DNA of 64,000 nt. Source: Sodiomyces alkalinus F11 (Eukaryota > Ascomycota > Sordariomycetes > Glomerellales > Plectosphaerellaceae). This document shows positions 49,048 to 59,599 of this stretch, in pieces (positions within the stretch are counted from its first letter, which is position 1; every line of letters begins with the position of its first letter). The position numbers and the translations under genes are program-made. A model generated the notes under the pieces. It was given only the letters and a program-made list of their open reading frames with translations. It did no database searches and had not been told where the DNA came from. The stretch lies in the NCBI RefSeq assembly GCF_003711515.1, contig NW_021167080.1, positions 4,769,255 through 4,833,254 on the forward strand. Direction: 5' to 3'.

Positions 49048-51600
49048 ATGCCTTCCTAGGATAAGCGTAACGTCGGCTTCGATAACCGCGTTACTAAGAA
49101 AAGGAAATCTAAGAGCAGGAATAAGAGAACCGATAAGGAAAGGGAGTATCGTAGATCCTCTAAGTCGAAAAGGGAGGGCGATAGCGACGTTTCTTATTCT
49201 AGGCGCTACCACCGTACCCGTGATAAGAAAGAATAATACTCGGCCACCTTCGAGCTTATATACGAAGTCGGCCGCTCTAAAAGCTCTTTACTTTCCACCG
49301 ACCGTATCTCCCTGCCCTACCCGACTTTTAGTAAAGCCTATAGTAAGGAAGCCGTTTATAGCTAAGAGAACCTATCCACTTTAAGCCCTTATAAGACGGA
49401 TCCGTTAACTCCTAAGCCCACTAACCTATCTGGAGGACGGAAGGAGCGGTTAAGGTCCCCGGACTATAATAATACCCCTAGATTAAAGAAAGAGACTAGG
49501 CCCCCCAGCCTACCTAACACGGAGATATCCGGTAAGAAGCACCGTTTATATACCCCCGATACAATTAGAGAGGAGAAAAGAGAACGGCCGAGTTTAAGAT
49601 TAAGCGCCCTATTACGGTCGGGATCTAGATATAATACTAAATCGAGGGTAAGCTCTAAATCTAAGGCGTTAAGCTAAGCTATATTCTTTAAGACGCCCGC
49701 CTATATTTATACTAGACTCTATAAGGGTCTAAGTATAGAGCGCGGTCCGTCTTATTTCTCTTCTAAGAGGCGTCTTTTAAGTAAGATAGGGAAAAGGCCT
49801 AATCTTATCGATACCGAATCGTTACCCGAGAGTATACAGGACTCGTCCTCTAAGACCCCGATATAAACTCCCCTATTTTCGCCTTCTATATTCCCTACTA
49901 ATAATAAGAAGAGGCAGTAATTATATACCCCGTTCTATAAGCCTAAACCCGAGATCACGCCCTTTACTATACCCGTTATAGATTTTAACGACCCCCCTCC
50001 CCTACCTCCTCCGCCTCCTCCGGCTCTTAATATATAAAAGGTGCCTCGGATTAACTACTTACCATAATTCGGTAGCTTACCCTACCCTATCTCTAAGTAT
50101 TTCCTCTCCGTCCTTCCCCGCCCTAATAGTATACGCTTATCCTACCCTCCTCTTACTAGCGCTTAAACTCTATTTACGCCTTTCTTTAACCTTCTTAACT
50201 AATATAATTCCGTCTTAGAAAAGAGTAGATCTATTACTATTATAATAGGTTATCGGTCCGTGGCGTGTTATCTACTTAACTATCTTAAGAACGTTTTCTG
50301 CCGAGAGCTACCAATAAACGGATATAATTATCTTATATACAAGAATAGACCGAGAACACACTAAGACCTTAGCTAAGAAGAGGTCTTAGAATAGGTTAGC
50401 GGTCGTATTAAGCTACCCTAGTAGCCCCCCTTTAACCTAGCCGAGCTTGGCCTTAAAGTAGCGGAATTATCTACGGATTTACCCCTATATCCCGATTCTT
50501 CTATTAAGATCGATCCTAATATCGTGGAGGAGTTCTGGGAGTATTACCTATAGTAGTTAAAGAAAGTTAGGGGAGCTATTAATAAATAGCTTAATAGCTA
50601 TAGCGAGACGCCGGCCTTATCTCCCTAAGAAATCGATAATAAGACGCTTAGCTTCGCGATCCTAACTAACCTAAACGCCGAGGATAGACTATACTTTAAC
50701 GCTATTATTAGTGGCTCGCGAGAACTCTAGCTATATAACCGAGTACCGACTCCCGCCCGGAAATAGCGCTCCGAATTTATTACTTAGTACGGCCTAGCTT
50801 TATAGCGGCTTTACCGGCTAGGTTAAATCCCTTGCGATACGGAAACCGCCCTATATCTAATTAAGAATCTATATACGTATAACCTCCTAGTCACGCTATC
50901 GGATATTAATACTTCGGAATAGGAGATCCTAATATCCGGGCGGTTTAACGGATTTTTATAGTCCGGGGCTAATACCGATAACCTCGTTACCCCGATAGCG
51001 GAATCCCGTAGCGCTACGCCGGCTAACGGGTTCTTCGGTTCATAAATACTAAGTATCCGAGGTATACCCGGTATTCCCGGTTCTCGTAATATAACCCTAT
51101 TCTCCGTATGCTCTCACGGTATAATACCGGCGTTATTTATTAGTATCTTATTATCGGCGTATCCGAACCGCTAAGCGGTATCCCGGGATAAGGAGATAGA
51201 GATTATAGCGCTGGCCGAGGTAAAGAGGGAAATCTATTAGGGGATAGAAGTACTCGAAGATATATTTAAGGCGTTATATATAAAGGCGGAAGTAGTTCGC
51301 ACGGCGTTACGGAACTAAGGTACGGGCTTAATAGTTAATCTATAAAACCGCTAGTAGATTAACGTGCTTCCTAACTAGCCTACCTTAGGTAACTCGTAGC
51401 ACTCCGGGTACGATCAGCCGGTATAAGCGGTAAGTAGCGAGTTCGATAGCACTAGCGATAGCGAGTAAGGCGGCGACGATATTAAGTTAATACCAGACGA
51501 TTCGGCGAGTAATATTAGTAGCTTAAGGCACCGCCGACCTAAGAGGCGGACTAAGTAACGGACGCCCGCGCCTATTAAGGAAGATGAATAAGAAGACTAA
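49048..51600 (+). pseudogene. Long RIP-mutated reading frame, unrecognised
   Basis: From the ATG at 49,048 one frame remains readable for about 850 codons; it is broken at many places, almost always by TAA or TAG where a CAA or CAG would fit. The other frames do not show this. The implied product starts Lys/Arg/Ser-rich (TKKRKSKSRNKRTDKEREYR), has a poly-Pro block (about 50,000-50,030), a helical middle part (VEEFWEYYLQQLKKVRGAIN-like) and an acidic then basic C-terminus, followed by a 3' A/G-rich stretch with poly-A and G runs. I do not recognise a domain. It may be a host gene of the same duplication class as the ATP sulfurylase copy or a transposon protein; neither is shown. Confidence 0.6.
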
Positions 51601-52221
51601 GAGCCTAATAACGAAGAATTTAATTATAATAGGATAAAAAGACAAAATAATAGGATGAAAAAAAAAAACCCCTGGAGGGGGGGGTAAGAAAAAAAGAAAG
51701 GACGAGAAGCACGGAAGGAAAGAAGAAGGAAAGAATTATAAACGGATATAATACTCTACTAAAGTATCTCCTAGCTTTATAGCGAGCAAGCTATTTTATT
51801 CGGGTATATACTAGATTAGGCGCGCTGAACATTGCACTATAGGAAGATATCTAAATATTAAAAAGAGAGAGCTTAAGACCTGTCGATATGCTACGGAAGA
51901 AGAATAACCATTAGATAGGATCTATTTAGTTTAATTTAAGAAACTCTTTACATAGTATAGCGGGCGATCGTTAGGGGGGAACACGTGGGTGCTATTTTAA
52001 GTCGTTTCTAGGAGACCGATATTATATAGAGGGACGGATCTCAACCGCAGGGAGCACGGTGGTAAGTATCTTTCTATCATCCCGGGTCTGGCTAACTGGA
52101 TTCATACTCTTAGGGGATAAGATAAAGAAGCTATATTCTGGAATGGCAAGACGGGAATAGCTACAGACACTAGGCAACGCAGTATTATCAAACTTGCTTC
52201 TCTTTTTGAAATAGAATCCTG
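51601..52221. other. RIP-mutated to normal transition, left of the gag ORF
   Basis: Left part RIP-mutated with a purine-rich run (51,640-51,730); from about 52,020 the sequence is normal and may be the truncated downstream part of the retroelement. No LTR is seen here, and no pol-like frame. Confidence 0.5.
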
Positions 52222-53406
52222 CTATGTCGCATCTTCTATTTTCACACGGGTGTTCCACATGTCGATTTCCGCGTTGGCCATTCGGATCATTGGACTGTTG
52301 CCGCCCTTCACCTTCTTCCGAGCTTTCACCTCTTCCACGGCAGCCTTGAATTCAGGGGCTAAGTGAATCATCCGCTCCACCATTATGTTTGAAGCAGTTT
52401 CCGGTGTCCACCCTGACATAGCCTGTTCAGGAAATATATACCAGCAGTTCTCTAGGTTGTGCCATGGTCTTGCACACGCGCGGCACGGTTCGTCGCAGGA
52501 GTAGTCGGATTGTTTTCGTTTGGATGGGTTACGGTTAGCAGGCTGCTTAGGCTGCTTTCCATCGGAATTGGGATTAGGTGCGAGGTTTTTCCTAGCATCC
52601 CGGCCGCCGCGGCCTCTACTTCTGCGATGGTTACGGCGCTCTGCCGCCGGCGCCTGTGAAGACGAGGATTCCTGTTTCCCCGTCTCCCCACTGGCGAGGG
52701 CGAGGGCCGGGACGGCGGCTGTGCGGTGCCTCGCGATTGTCGGCAGGTTGATCCGTTCCTCGGCGTACCTCTTCCCCTCCATCGCGAGGTCTCCGGGGGT
52801 CACCGTTTTAAGGTCGATGAGACGCCGCAGCGCGTCCACCCAGTGGCCTGTTAAGGGGAGTAGGCAGTGATAGAAGTCGTTACACCACACGACAGGGTCG
52901 GTCAAGACGCCTACGTCGTGACACTCGTTTATAAGCAGGGACCACTCGTTGATCCAGTCCATGACCTTCTTGGGTTTATTCGGAGGCTTGCGGAGGTGCT
53001 GCTGATAGGAGTTGACGGCGTCCGTCTTGCGACATCCGGCGGCATCTGTGCGTACAGCTTCATACACCTCCTGCGGCGTCGTTCCCACCAATAGGGCCTT
53101 CCATTTTTTCTGGGCGATGGACTCTTCCTGCCAGCGGTGAACAGCAGCTATCCCGCGTGCGTACTTTTCACAGATTCGTTCACGTATCTCCCACGCCATC
53201 AGGTCGATATGGTAGGCGGCTCTTCCGTCTGCATCCATCGCGTAGGCGTTAGAGGCAGGCATAGGGGTCTCTGCAGGTGGTTCGTCGGGATTGTCCGGCC
53301 GCAAATATCTCCAAACGTTGTTGGTCATAGCTGTCAATCTGTAGTCCCGTTGCCAGAGCTCCCAATCCCTGTGGGTACTGTATCGTATGGTCTTGGACCC
53401 AGACAT
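52222..53406 (-). mobile_element. Copia-type retrotransposon gag ORF, unmutated
   Basis: 394 aa intact ORF with normal CpA/TpG content, sitting between RIP-mutated sequences. Begins KTIRYSTHRDWELWQRDYRL and continues with a gag capsid-like helical region of the UBN2/Ty1-copia type (WKALLVGTTPQEVYEAVR, VNSYQQHL, DWINEWSLLI). A zinc knuckle CRACARPWHNLENC (C-x2-C-x4-H-x4-C) lies near the C-terminus, after a basic Arg/Gly/Ser-rich linker. No protease, integrase, reverse transcriptase or RNase H follows on the left, so the element is truncated. The LTR to the right (53,574) would be its 5' LTR on this strand. Absence of RIP suggests it was single-copy or recent when RIP was active; domestication is another possibility. 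Confidence 0.75.
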
Positions 53407-53573
53407 GTTGCTGAATGGACAAGATTGTATGGTGGCTTGTTCAAGTGATAAAGGTTTTGGTCAGATGGATCGCTGCAACGGCTCGGCTAGGACAGCCTTC
53501 AATTGCTAGAAATGAGTAAGCCAGATCGGGCCAGATGAGACTCTTGATCGTCGGAAACAGACTTGACCGTAAA
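53407..53573 (-). other. Leader between 5' LTR and gag
   Basis: Short untranslated leader of the retroelement; a primer-binding site is expected next to the LTR but I could not identify one confidently. Confidence 0.35.
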
Positions 53574-53906
53574 TGTCAAATGGGTTCCGCAAAGAGCGAG
53601 AAGGTAGTCTCATAAGGTGAAGTAGAAGGGGTCTAGTGGTGGTTATACCTGAAGGTGGGGATGGTCAAAGAGTCAGATCGTGATTAATCGGTAGCTCTCC
53701 CTCGAAAAGGGAGTACCTCCCTCTTCTACTTAAGTTACATGGTCCTCGAGGACTTGTTCGACGATCCTCGAGTCCGTTTGCTTACTCGTTCACCCTGTCT
53801 GGTCTCTTTGTTTGTTCCTGCAGGTCTTCCCTTATTTATTTCCTGCGCCTTGTCCTTTCTTTATGCCCTAGGTCCTGCATGTGTAACCTAGGCAGGTATC
53901 TAGGTA
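53574..53906. repeat. LTR copy A, first part (interrupted by the Tc1/mariner element)
   Basis: Begins TGTCAAATGGG. Most of this segment aligns by eye with LTR copy B (54,364 onward), e.g. GCGAGAAGGTAGT, GTGGTGG, CCTCGAGGAC, CTCGAGTCC, CCTGCAGGTCT. Unmutated. It stops at the TA where the Tc1/mariner element is inserted, and resumes at 55,733 (CCCGGGTCACATCCTG). Confidence 0.7.
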
Positions 53907-55730
53907 CAGTCGGGGGGAAAAAAAAAACGCCACTTTTTTTTTACCCCGCGATTTCCGCCGACACACGAATTCGACACCACAACTTTGAAAGGTCATAATA
54001 ATACCAAATAACTAGTAAAATGTATATAATTTATGAAAGGAGGTATAGAATTAAATAGAGTTTTGGAATATTATAGTTAGTATTTTATATACTAACTCTT
54101 AGCCTTAATAACTGCTTCTATCTACTAAGGCATCGATTTAACTTGTCTATTTAAGAGCTTTTAATTAATACTATTCTAAATCGCAGCTACGCTATTAATC
54201 AGTTTAAAGTAGGCCTTCGTATTCTTCTTTAGAGTAGCTAGATAAGGGTATTCAGATCCTAGCCTATCCTTTACGATTTTTTAGATGTTTTTAATAGAGT
54301 TTAGGTTAGGAGAGTATACAAGCTAAACTAAGACTTCCGTGCCTAATTCCTCGAGGAATTTATTATTAAATGGGCTTCGTAACGAGTGAGAAGGTAGTGT
54401 TAAGAGGGGATTAGATAGGGACTAAGTGGTGGTCACTAAGGTTAGAATAGTGATTATAAAGGGTTAAAGGTAAGGGGGACCTAAAGAATCAGATTAATCG
54501 CTAGCCCTCCCTTTAATAAAGAGAGTGCCGTCTCTAGTACTTAAGCTAATTAATCCTCGAGGTCTTACTCCACGACCCTCGAGTCCATTTACTTATTCGT
54601 TTGCTTAGTCTGATACCTTTATGTATCCCTGCAGGTCTCTTCTTCTTTATTACTGCTATCTCTCCCTCTTTGCTTCTACGGTCTCTCCTACGGCCCGGGT
54701 TATATCCTGTTACCTCCGGCTTACTCTATAAACCCGAGGTGCTCTCTTAGTGACCCCTACGTGCCTCTGCTATGGGCCCCCTCCGGTATATATACCTAAT
54801 GCTTATAATGCGAGCAGTGTAAAGAGGGGAATTATCCCGTATAAATAAATAGCCAGGATTCTAGATTATCGGCAGCTTTTTATAAAGAATTTCCACGTAT
54901 TTCCTGATTATAAAACTGCCTTTTTTATATAGGGATTCCTAGGACAGGGCACTAAAATAGTCCTTCTTCCGTAGATAAAAGCACCCTAAAATATCTAAGA
55001 TATCCGCTACGATTTATATCGAACTTATATATAATCCTTATCTATAGCTCGTGATCCTACTTTTATTAGCTAAATCCTATTATTACGGGTAGAATTTACT
55101 TACCTTTTAAGCAGAAGACCCAGGCCCTTCGACCCCCGGTAGTCTTATCGATAATACTCTTATCCGAGAAGATAATCCTCCTCTAAAAGCTAAGAGGCTT
55201 ATTAATATACTATCTAGCAAACTATAAGCGCTCTTTAGCGTGTTCTTTAATTAAATACGGTCTTATAGCCACCATGGCATATATAATACCCCATTTCGTA
55301 AGGCTACGACGAAGAGTATAAACTACAATATTTAGGCACGTAATTAAGTATAGGTTTTTAGCCGTAATAAAGAGATTAAAAGCAACTAAACACAGTATAT
55401 AGCGTTTTACGCATTTGTTTAGTGCTAGGGGGCGCTAGGGCATAGTGAAGATTTACCTAACTGCTACTAAGGATAGTGCTTAACGATACCCCTAACCTGT
55501 ATAGAAGTTAAGCCCTCTAAAAACGCAATACCCTTTACGGACTAATCTGTTTAATAACGTCTCTATACTCTGCCGCGTCGGCCTGGCGTTATATACGAAT
55601 TTCTAGGCGTTTCACGCGATCTAGGTGGTGTTATAAGTATTTTTATATAAAGGGTTAGGTTATAAAGCATCGAAATTAGGACGCCTCGCGCGTTAAGTGG
55701 GAAAAGTGGCGTTTTTTTGTCCCCCCACTA
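53907..55730 (-). mobile_element. Tc1/mariner (pogo/Fot-like) transposon, RIP-mutated, carrying a nested LTR copy
   Basis: Terminal inverted repeats: left CAGTCGGGGGGAAAAAAAAA then ACGCCACTTTTT; the right end, reversed, reads TAGTGGGGGGACAAAAAAAC then GCCACTTTT. TA dinucleotides flank both ends (53,905-53,906; 55,731-55,732), the usual target-site duplication. On the minus strand the degraded transposase can be read: near the N-terminal side IIFSDKSI and GGRRAWVFCLKG; near 54,840-54,890 RDNSPLYTARII (the DNAPxHTA catalytic segment); then after the nested LTR, FLEELGTEVLV and YSPNLNSIKNIQKIVKDRL (the SPDLNPIENLW motif with RIP changes). Stops throughout, so inactive. Length about 1.8 kb including the insert. 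Confidence 0.8.
54364..54810. repeat. LTR copy B, nested inside the Tc1/mariner element, RIP-mutated
   Basis: Begins TATTAAATGGG where copy A has TGTCAAATGGG. Several differences from copy A are transitions of RIP type. It interrupts the transposase frame between RDNSPLYTARII and FLEELGTE, so it is a later insertion, probably a solo LTR. The right border is approximate, read from where the transposase frame resumes. Confidence 0.65.
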
Positions 55731-55732
55731 TA

Positions 55733-55790
55733 GTCCCGGGTCACATCCTGTCACCTCCTTACCCTGCAGTGGTCCTGATGCGCTCCTACC
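55733..55790. repeat. LTR copy A, second part
   Basis: Continues copy A after the Tc1/mariner element (CCCGGGTCACATCCTGTCACC matches copy B at about 54,694: CCCGGGTTATATCCTGTTACC). The end is uncertain because the alignment fades. Confidence 0.55.
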
Positions 55791-56472
55791 ATGGACATGA
55801 CCTGACAGTAAAACAGTTGATGCCATAAAACTGCGTACAGGGCAGTAGACCGATAGGTTTTTTTTCTCTTTCTCCTAAAAAAAAAAAAAAGAAAGAAAAA
55901 ATCTTTCAATTTTCTTCCTTTTTAATTGAGGTTTGTAGAACTGTGGCTTTTACATGTACCTGCCGAGGGGTCGGCATCCTAGCTATTCCGTCTCCGGCTT
56001 AGATACTCCGGGACTTTAATACCTAAGATCCAGTCCTATCTGCCGCCATCCCATTCCGACGAATCCGTCCACCATAATTCTACACTAAGGATCACGACGG
56101 AGATAGTACCGGCGATGTCTTATAAACCATCTAGTGCCAAATGGTAGTAAATAATGATTATAGAGCATTATATAAATAATAGCGTCCAATATTCTCATCA
56201 GGACCAGTGCCTCGCAAGTGTTTAGGCTCGCGAGAGGGGGAGATTTTAATTATTAAACCTCTACTATTCGGCTGAATATAGTCTGATATTCGAGAGCTCG
56301 CTAAAGCATTAAAAGCAAAATTTAAAATAGTAGCAGCCGCTTCTCGGCATTGCTCTAAGAAGTGATTGGCAAAAGAAAAAACTGCATCTTCTGGCTACTA
56401 TAATAAGAAATAGCGAACCGATAGAAGACGTCTATTAGTAGCGGCAAAGAAGGAGTGGTAGAGGGATAAACT
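55791..56472. other. Flank between LTR copy A and the dioxygenase copy
   Basis: Partly RIP-mutated. Probably includes the degraded upstream region of the dioxygenase copy. No gene recognised. Confidence 0.45.
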
Positions 56473-57612
56473 ATAAACCCCCCGCCGCTATTAGATCTTA
56501 CTAACGATAATATTACGCCTAATACTATTCGTATTAATTCCTAAGACGATAATACGAGATTAATCTATCTTATATCGCGGCTGGTAACGCACTTGCACGA
56601 CTTTGCGCGCGAAACGAGGCTAAGCACTACCGAGTGGATGGCCGCTCTCGATTTTCTTATTAAGTACAGTTAGATTAGTAGTGACGTCCGGCATATAGGT
56701 TCTATATAATTATTTCCTTATATCTCATCTTCTTTAATCGGTTAACATTCCTAGAAGGTAGTACGTTTACCTTTATACGTCTATATAAGGTAAAACGAGT
56801 ACTCATTTAGTATATAGAGGAATTCATCCTCCTATCCGATATCCTCGGACTATCCCTCTTAGTTGCTAGTATTAACCACCCTAAACCCCCGTCTTCTACT
56901 AAGTACTCCCTGCTAGGCCCTTTCTATACGTATAACGCCCCGATGTTAGCTAGCAGGGAGAATATATTAGACGACCCGGAAGGGGAGCCCCTACTAGCCC
57001 TTTACACCATGAAGGATAATAAGAGAAACCCTATTCTAGGTGTTAAAATCCATATATAGGAGACGGATAGCTTAGGCTATTATACTATATAGGACGTAGA
57101 CCGTGGTAGTATCCCGAGCGGACGGTGCGTAATAGTCTCCGATTTAGAGGGGAATTTCCGGTTCCGCGCTATCCGGCTCGTAAGCTACCCGATTCCGTAT
57201 AACGGCCTTATTAGTAAACTGCTCTGGTTACCAGGATAGTATTACTAGAGGCCGGCGTATATACACTTTATATTCGAGAAGGATAGCTAGGATAAACTTA
57301 TTACGGCGCTTTATATCCGCGGCGACCTGTATAAGTCGTCCGACGCCGTTTTTAGGGTGAAGAAGAGCCTTATTATCGACTTAGATAAGTTAGATACCGA
57401 GAGGGCGAAAAAGTATAGTGTTAACGTAGGCGGCGAGGAAGGGATATAGCTACTAAGATACGACTTTATTATTATATCAGAAGAGGAGGCTAAGGAGCTT
57501 AGAGATTAGAATACGATTAAGGCTTTAGCTAAGTTAGGGTTAACGTATATAAAGCTTATAGACTATCTGCTAGTTCCCGAAGTGGATCAAGAGGGACTGT
57601 GGGTCGGATAAG
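56473..57612 (+). pseudogene. RIP-mutated copy of an intradiol ring-cleavage dioxygenase
   Basis: Parent family: catechol/hydroxyquinol 1,2-dioxygenases, non-haem Fe(III) enzymes that open aromatic rings. The start is ATA (56,473, from ATG). The exon reads DNITPNTIRINS, then THLHDFARETRLSTTEWMAA and SDVR; an intron follows (about 56,700-56,815); then EEFILLSDILGLSLLV, YSLLGPFYT (family LGPFxxxxAP), GEPLL, IQETDSLGYYTIQD (IWETDxxGxYDxQ), DLEGNFRFRAIR, YPIPYNGLISKLLW, YIHFIFEKDSQDKLITALY (the RPxHxHF metal region, with the first His changed to Tyr) and IRGDLY. Stops are almost all TAG/TAA at Gln or Trp codons. RIP ceases abruptly near 57,585, just before the stop at 57,610. Confidence 0.85.
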
Positions 57613-58919
57613 GATGGGAGATAGTCATGGTCGAAATTATACCGGCACCTCCATGATGGGATAGACCCGTGAAGCATCCCTCATTCCTCCATTACATAAC
57701 AAACTCGTGACTGTAGAATCGTACCGAAATCTCAGTCTCTTGTTTTCCACTCACCGCGGACGCCCCAGTAACTTCATCAACATTCCTCTAGAGCTCCAGA
57801 TCTGCAAGCGATTTCTGCACAAGATTCTCTACAGCGTCGCCATCAGGCATTTATTATTCCGTTAGTTTACGCCCCAGGCAACGTCAAGCTGGGGGGCATC
57901 ATTTCTGGACGTTGAGGAACACCATGAAAGGACACTGGACCTCCAGGGTCACGTGCTAGCTATAGAAATGCCCAGAAAAAGCATTAGTAAGAGATCCCAC
58001 CACTCGTCTCGTATTATGATGTAGATCGTATTGTTCGCTTGGGCCGTGCGTTATGAATACCTACCTACCCTTGATACCCCGAATTGCACGGGACTGGAAT
58101 ACGGAGTGCTCCGTGTGCTATCTTCCGTCCCCGTAGTACGAATATAGTAGTTACCTAGGTATCTAAGGTAGGTAGTTCTCAGTATCGTATCAATAAAGTT
58201 AAGTTATTTTATTTTGTTACGATACCTTAATATAAACGGTCACTTCACACCGCCGTAACGGTCTAGGCGTTGTGAAAGACTCGGCTGTACATTGTACATT
58301 GTACTCACCAACGTACCTATCGGTACCTTCCGTATCAACCCCAGCCATAACCATTGAGTGTGAAAGCCAAGTGGAGCTTCCCCAGGTCCATTCGGCGAAA
58401 AAGAGGCCCGCCATCCAATGTCCCCTCCACCCTCCGAATCGGGTTTGATGCCTAAAAGCTAAGGATAAGCCCTCGACGCTGGTTGGTGGGCTGAAGGCAA
58501 AGTGAAGGTAACTCGGCTTGGCCCCCGTGCAGTTGTCTTACTGGTGCACCTGCCTTCCACAACCGTCTCCTTCGCTCTCTTAGCTGCCCCGCCTGTCTGA
58601 CCTGCCCTGCCTGCCCTTTTTCCAACATCCTTCTCCCAGCTTCGATTGTTGCCCTATCCCTCTTTATCCTCTTTTCCAGTTAAACCAGCATTCTAAGCAG
58701 GGCAACTTATTAGGACACATCGCCACCTATCTCTCAAGACTCCATTCTCTCACGCTTAAGTACCTTACTCAGTAACACTTTCTGTTTGGCTCTCGTCTAT
58801 CTATTTACTTTAGTAACTATATATTTATAGCGAGACGCTTATTTAAGCCGTCGGTCGCTCGCCCCCTTTCCTATCCAAAAACCCCCTTTCCCACGGATAA
58901 CCCCCGGAAAGTCGAGTTT
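57613..58919. other. Unmutated island between two RIP-mutated copies
   Basis: About 1.2 kb with ordinary CpA/TpG content, containing GGTACC-like motifs (58,140-58,330) and a C/T-rich stretch (58,550-58,700) that resembles a fungal promoter, possibly that of the eIF1 copy. RIP resumes near 58,790. No gene recognised. Confidence 0.55.
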
Positions 58920-59599
58920 ATATTAATTAAAAATCTTAAGTCCTACGGTACGTATATATCCTAGCAAGCTCCGGGAACCCCTTACCCGTTGATCCGTTTG
59001 CCCCTTACTACCTTAATTCAATGGCCTGGCTTTCGGGTTCGGGCTTGGCTTATATCCGAGTACATTGTGAATAGGATTATCGCTAACCACTTGACATCCG
59101 ACATAGACCCCTTCGCCGAAGCCGACGAAGATACTGGAGAGACGAAGCAGACTTACAATTATATCTATATACGTATCTAACGTACGTGCCTCTCCTTCCC
59201 GCCGCGCGTCCTACTCCTATACTTCCTAACGTTTTCCTGTTTCGCCCGAGTTCTCCTATTAGGGCGACCGAGCTAACACCTGTGATAAAGCGTAATAGAC
59301 GTAAAACCTTGACGACCGTTCAGGGTCTTCCGAAGAAATTCGACTAAAAGAAGATCCTTAAGATGATTAAAAAGAAGTTCGGTACGTTATAAGCCCCCGC
59401 TGTGTTTATCTACGTCTAAGAGATTTTTCTACTAACAGTAGCACCCTTAGCCTGTAATAGCACTATCATTAATAATACTAAGATAAGAGAGATAATCTAG
59501 CTTTAAGGCGACTAACGTAAGGATATATAAGAATTCCTTATAGATAGGACGGAAGGCCTAGAGTTAGACCCGAAGTCTATTAAGGTCCATGGCTTCTAG
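58920..59599 (+). pseudogene. RIP-mutated copy of translation initiation factor eIF1 (SUI1)
   Basis: eIF1 controls start-codon selection by the 40S ribosome; normally an essential small protein of about 110-115 aa. The start is ATA at 58,920; the next codons match MSIENLKSY with ATG to ATA, TCA to TTA and GAA to AAA, all RIP-type. A GTACGT donor follows at 58,948; exon 2 starts at 59,107 with PFAEADEDTGETKQ and NYIYIRI. Exon 3 has RRKTLTTVQGLPKKFDQKKI; a GTACGT intron; then CNSTIINNTKI, IQLQGDQRKDIQEFL, ELDPKSIKVHGF and stop TAG at 59,597. All three intron positions are retained. Exon 2 is nearly free of RIP changes, whereas exons 1, 3 and 4 are changed. The match covers the whole protein, so the identity is firm. 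Confidence 0.9.
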
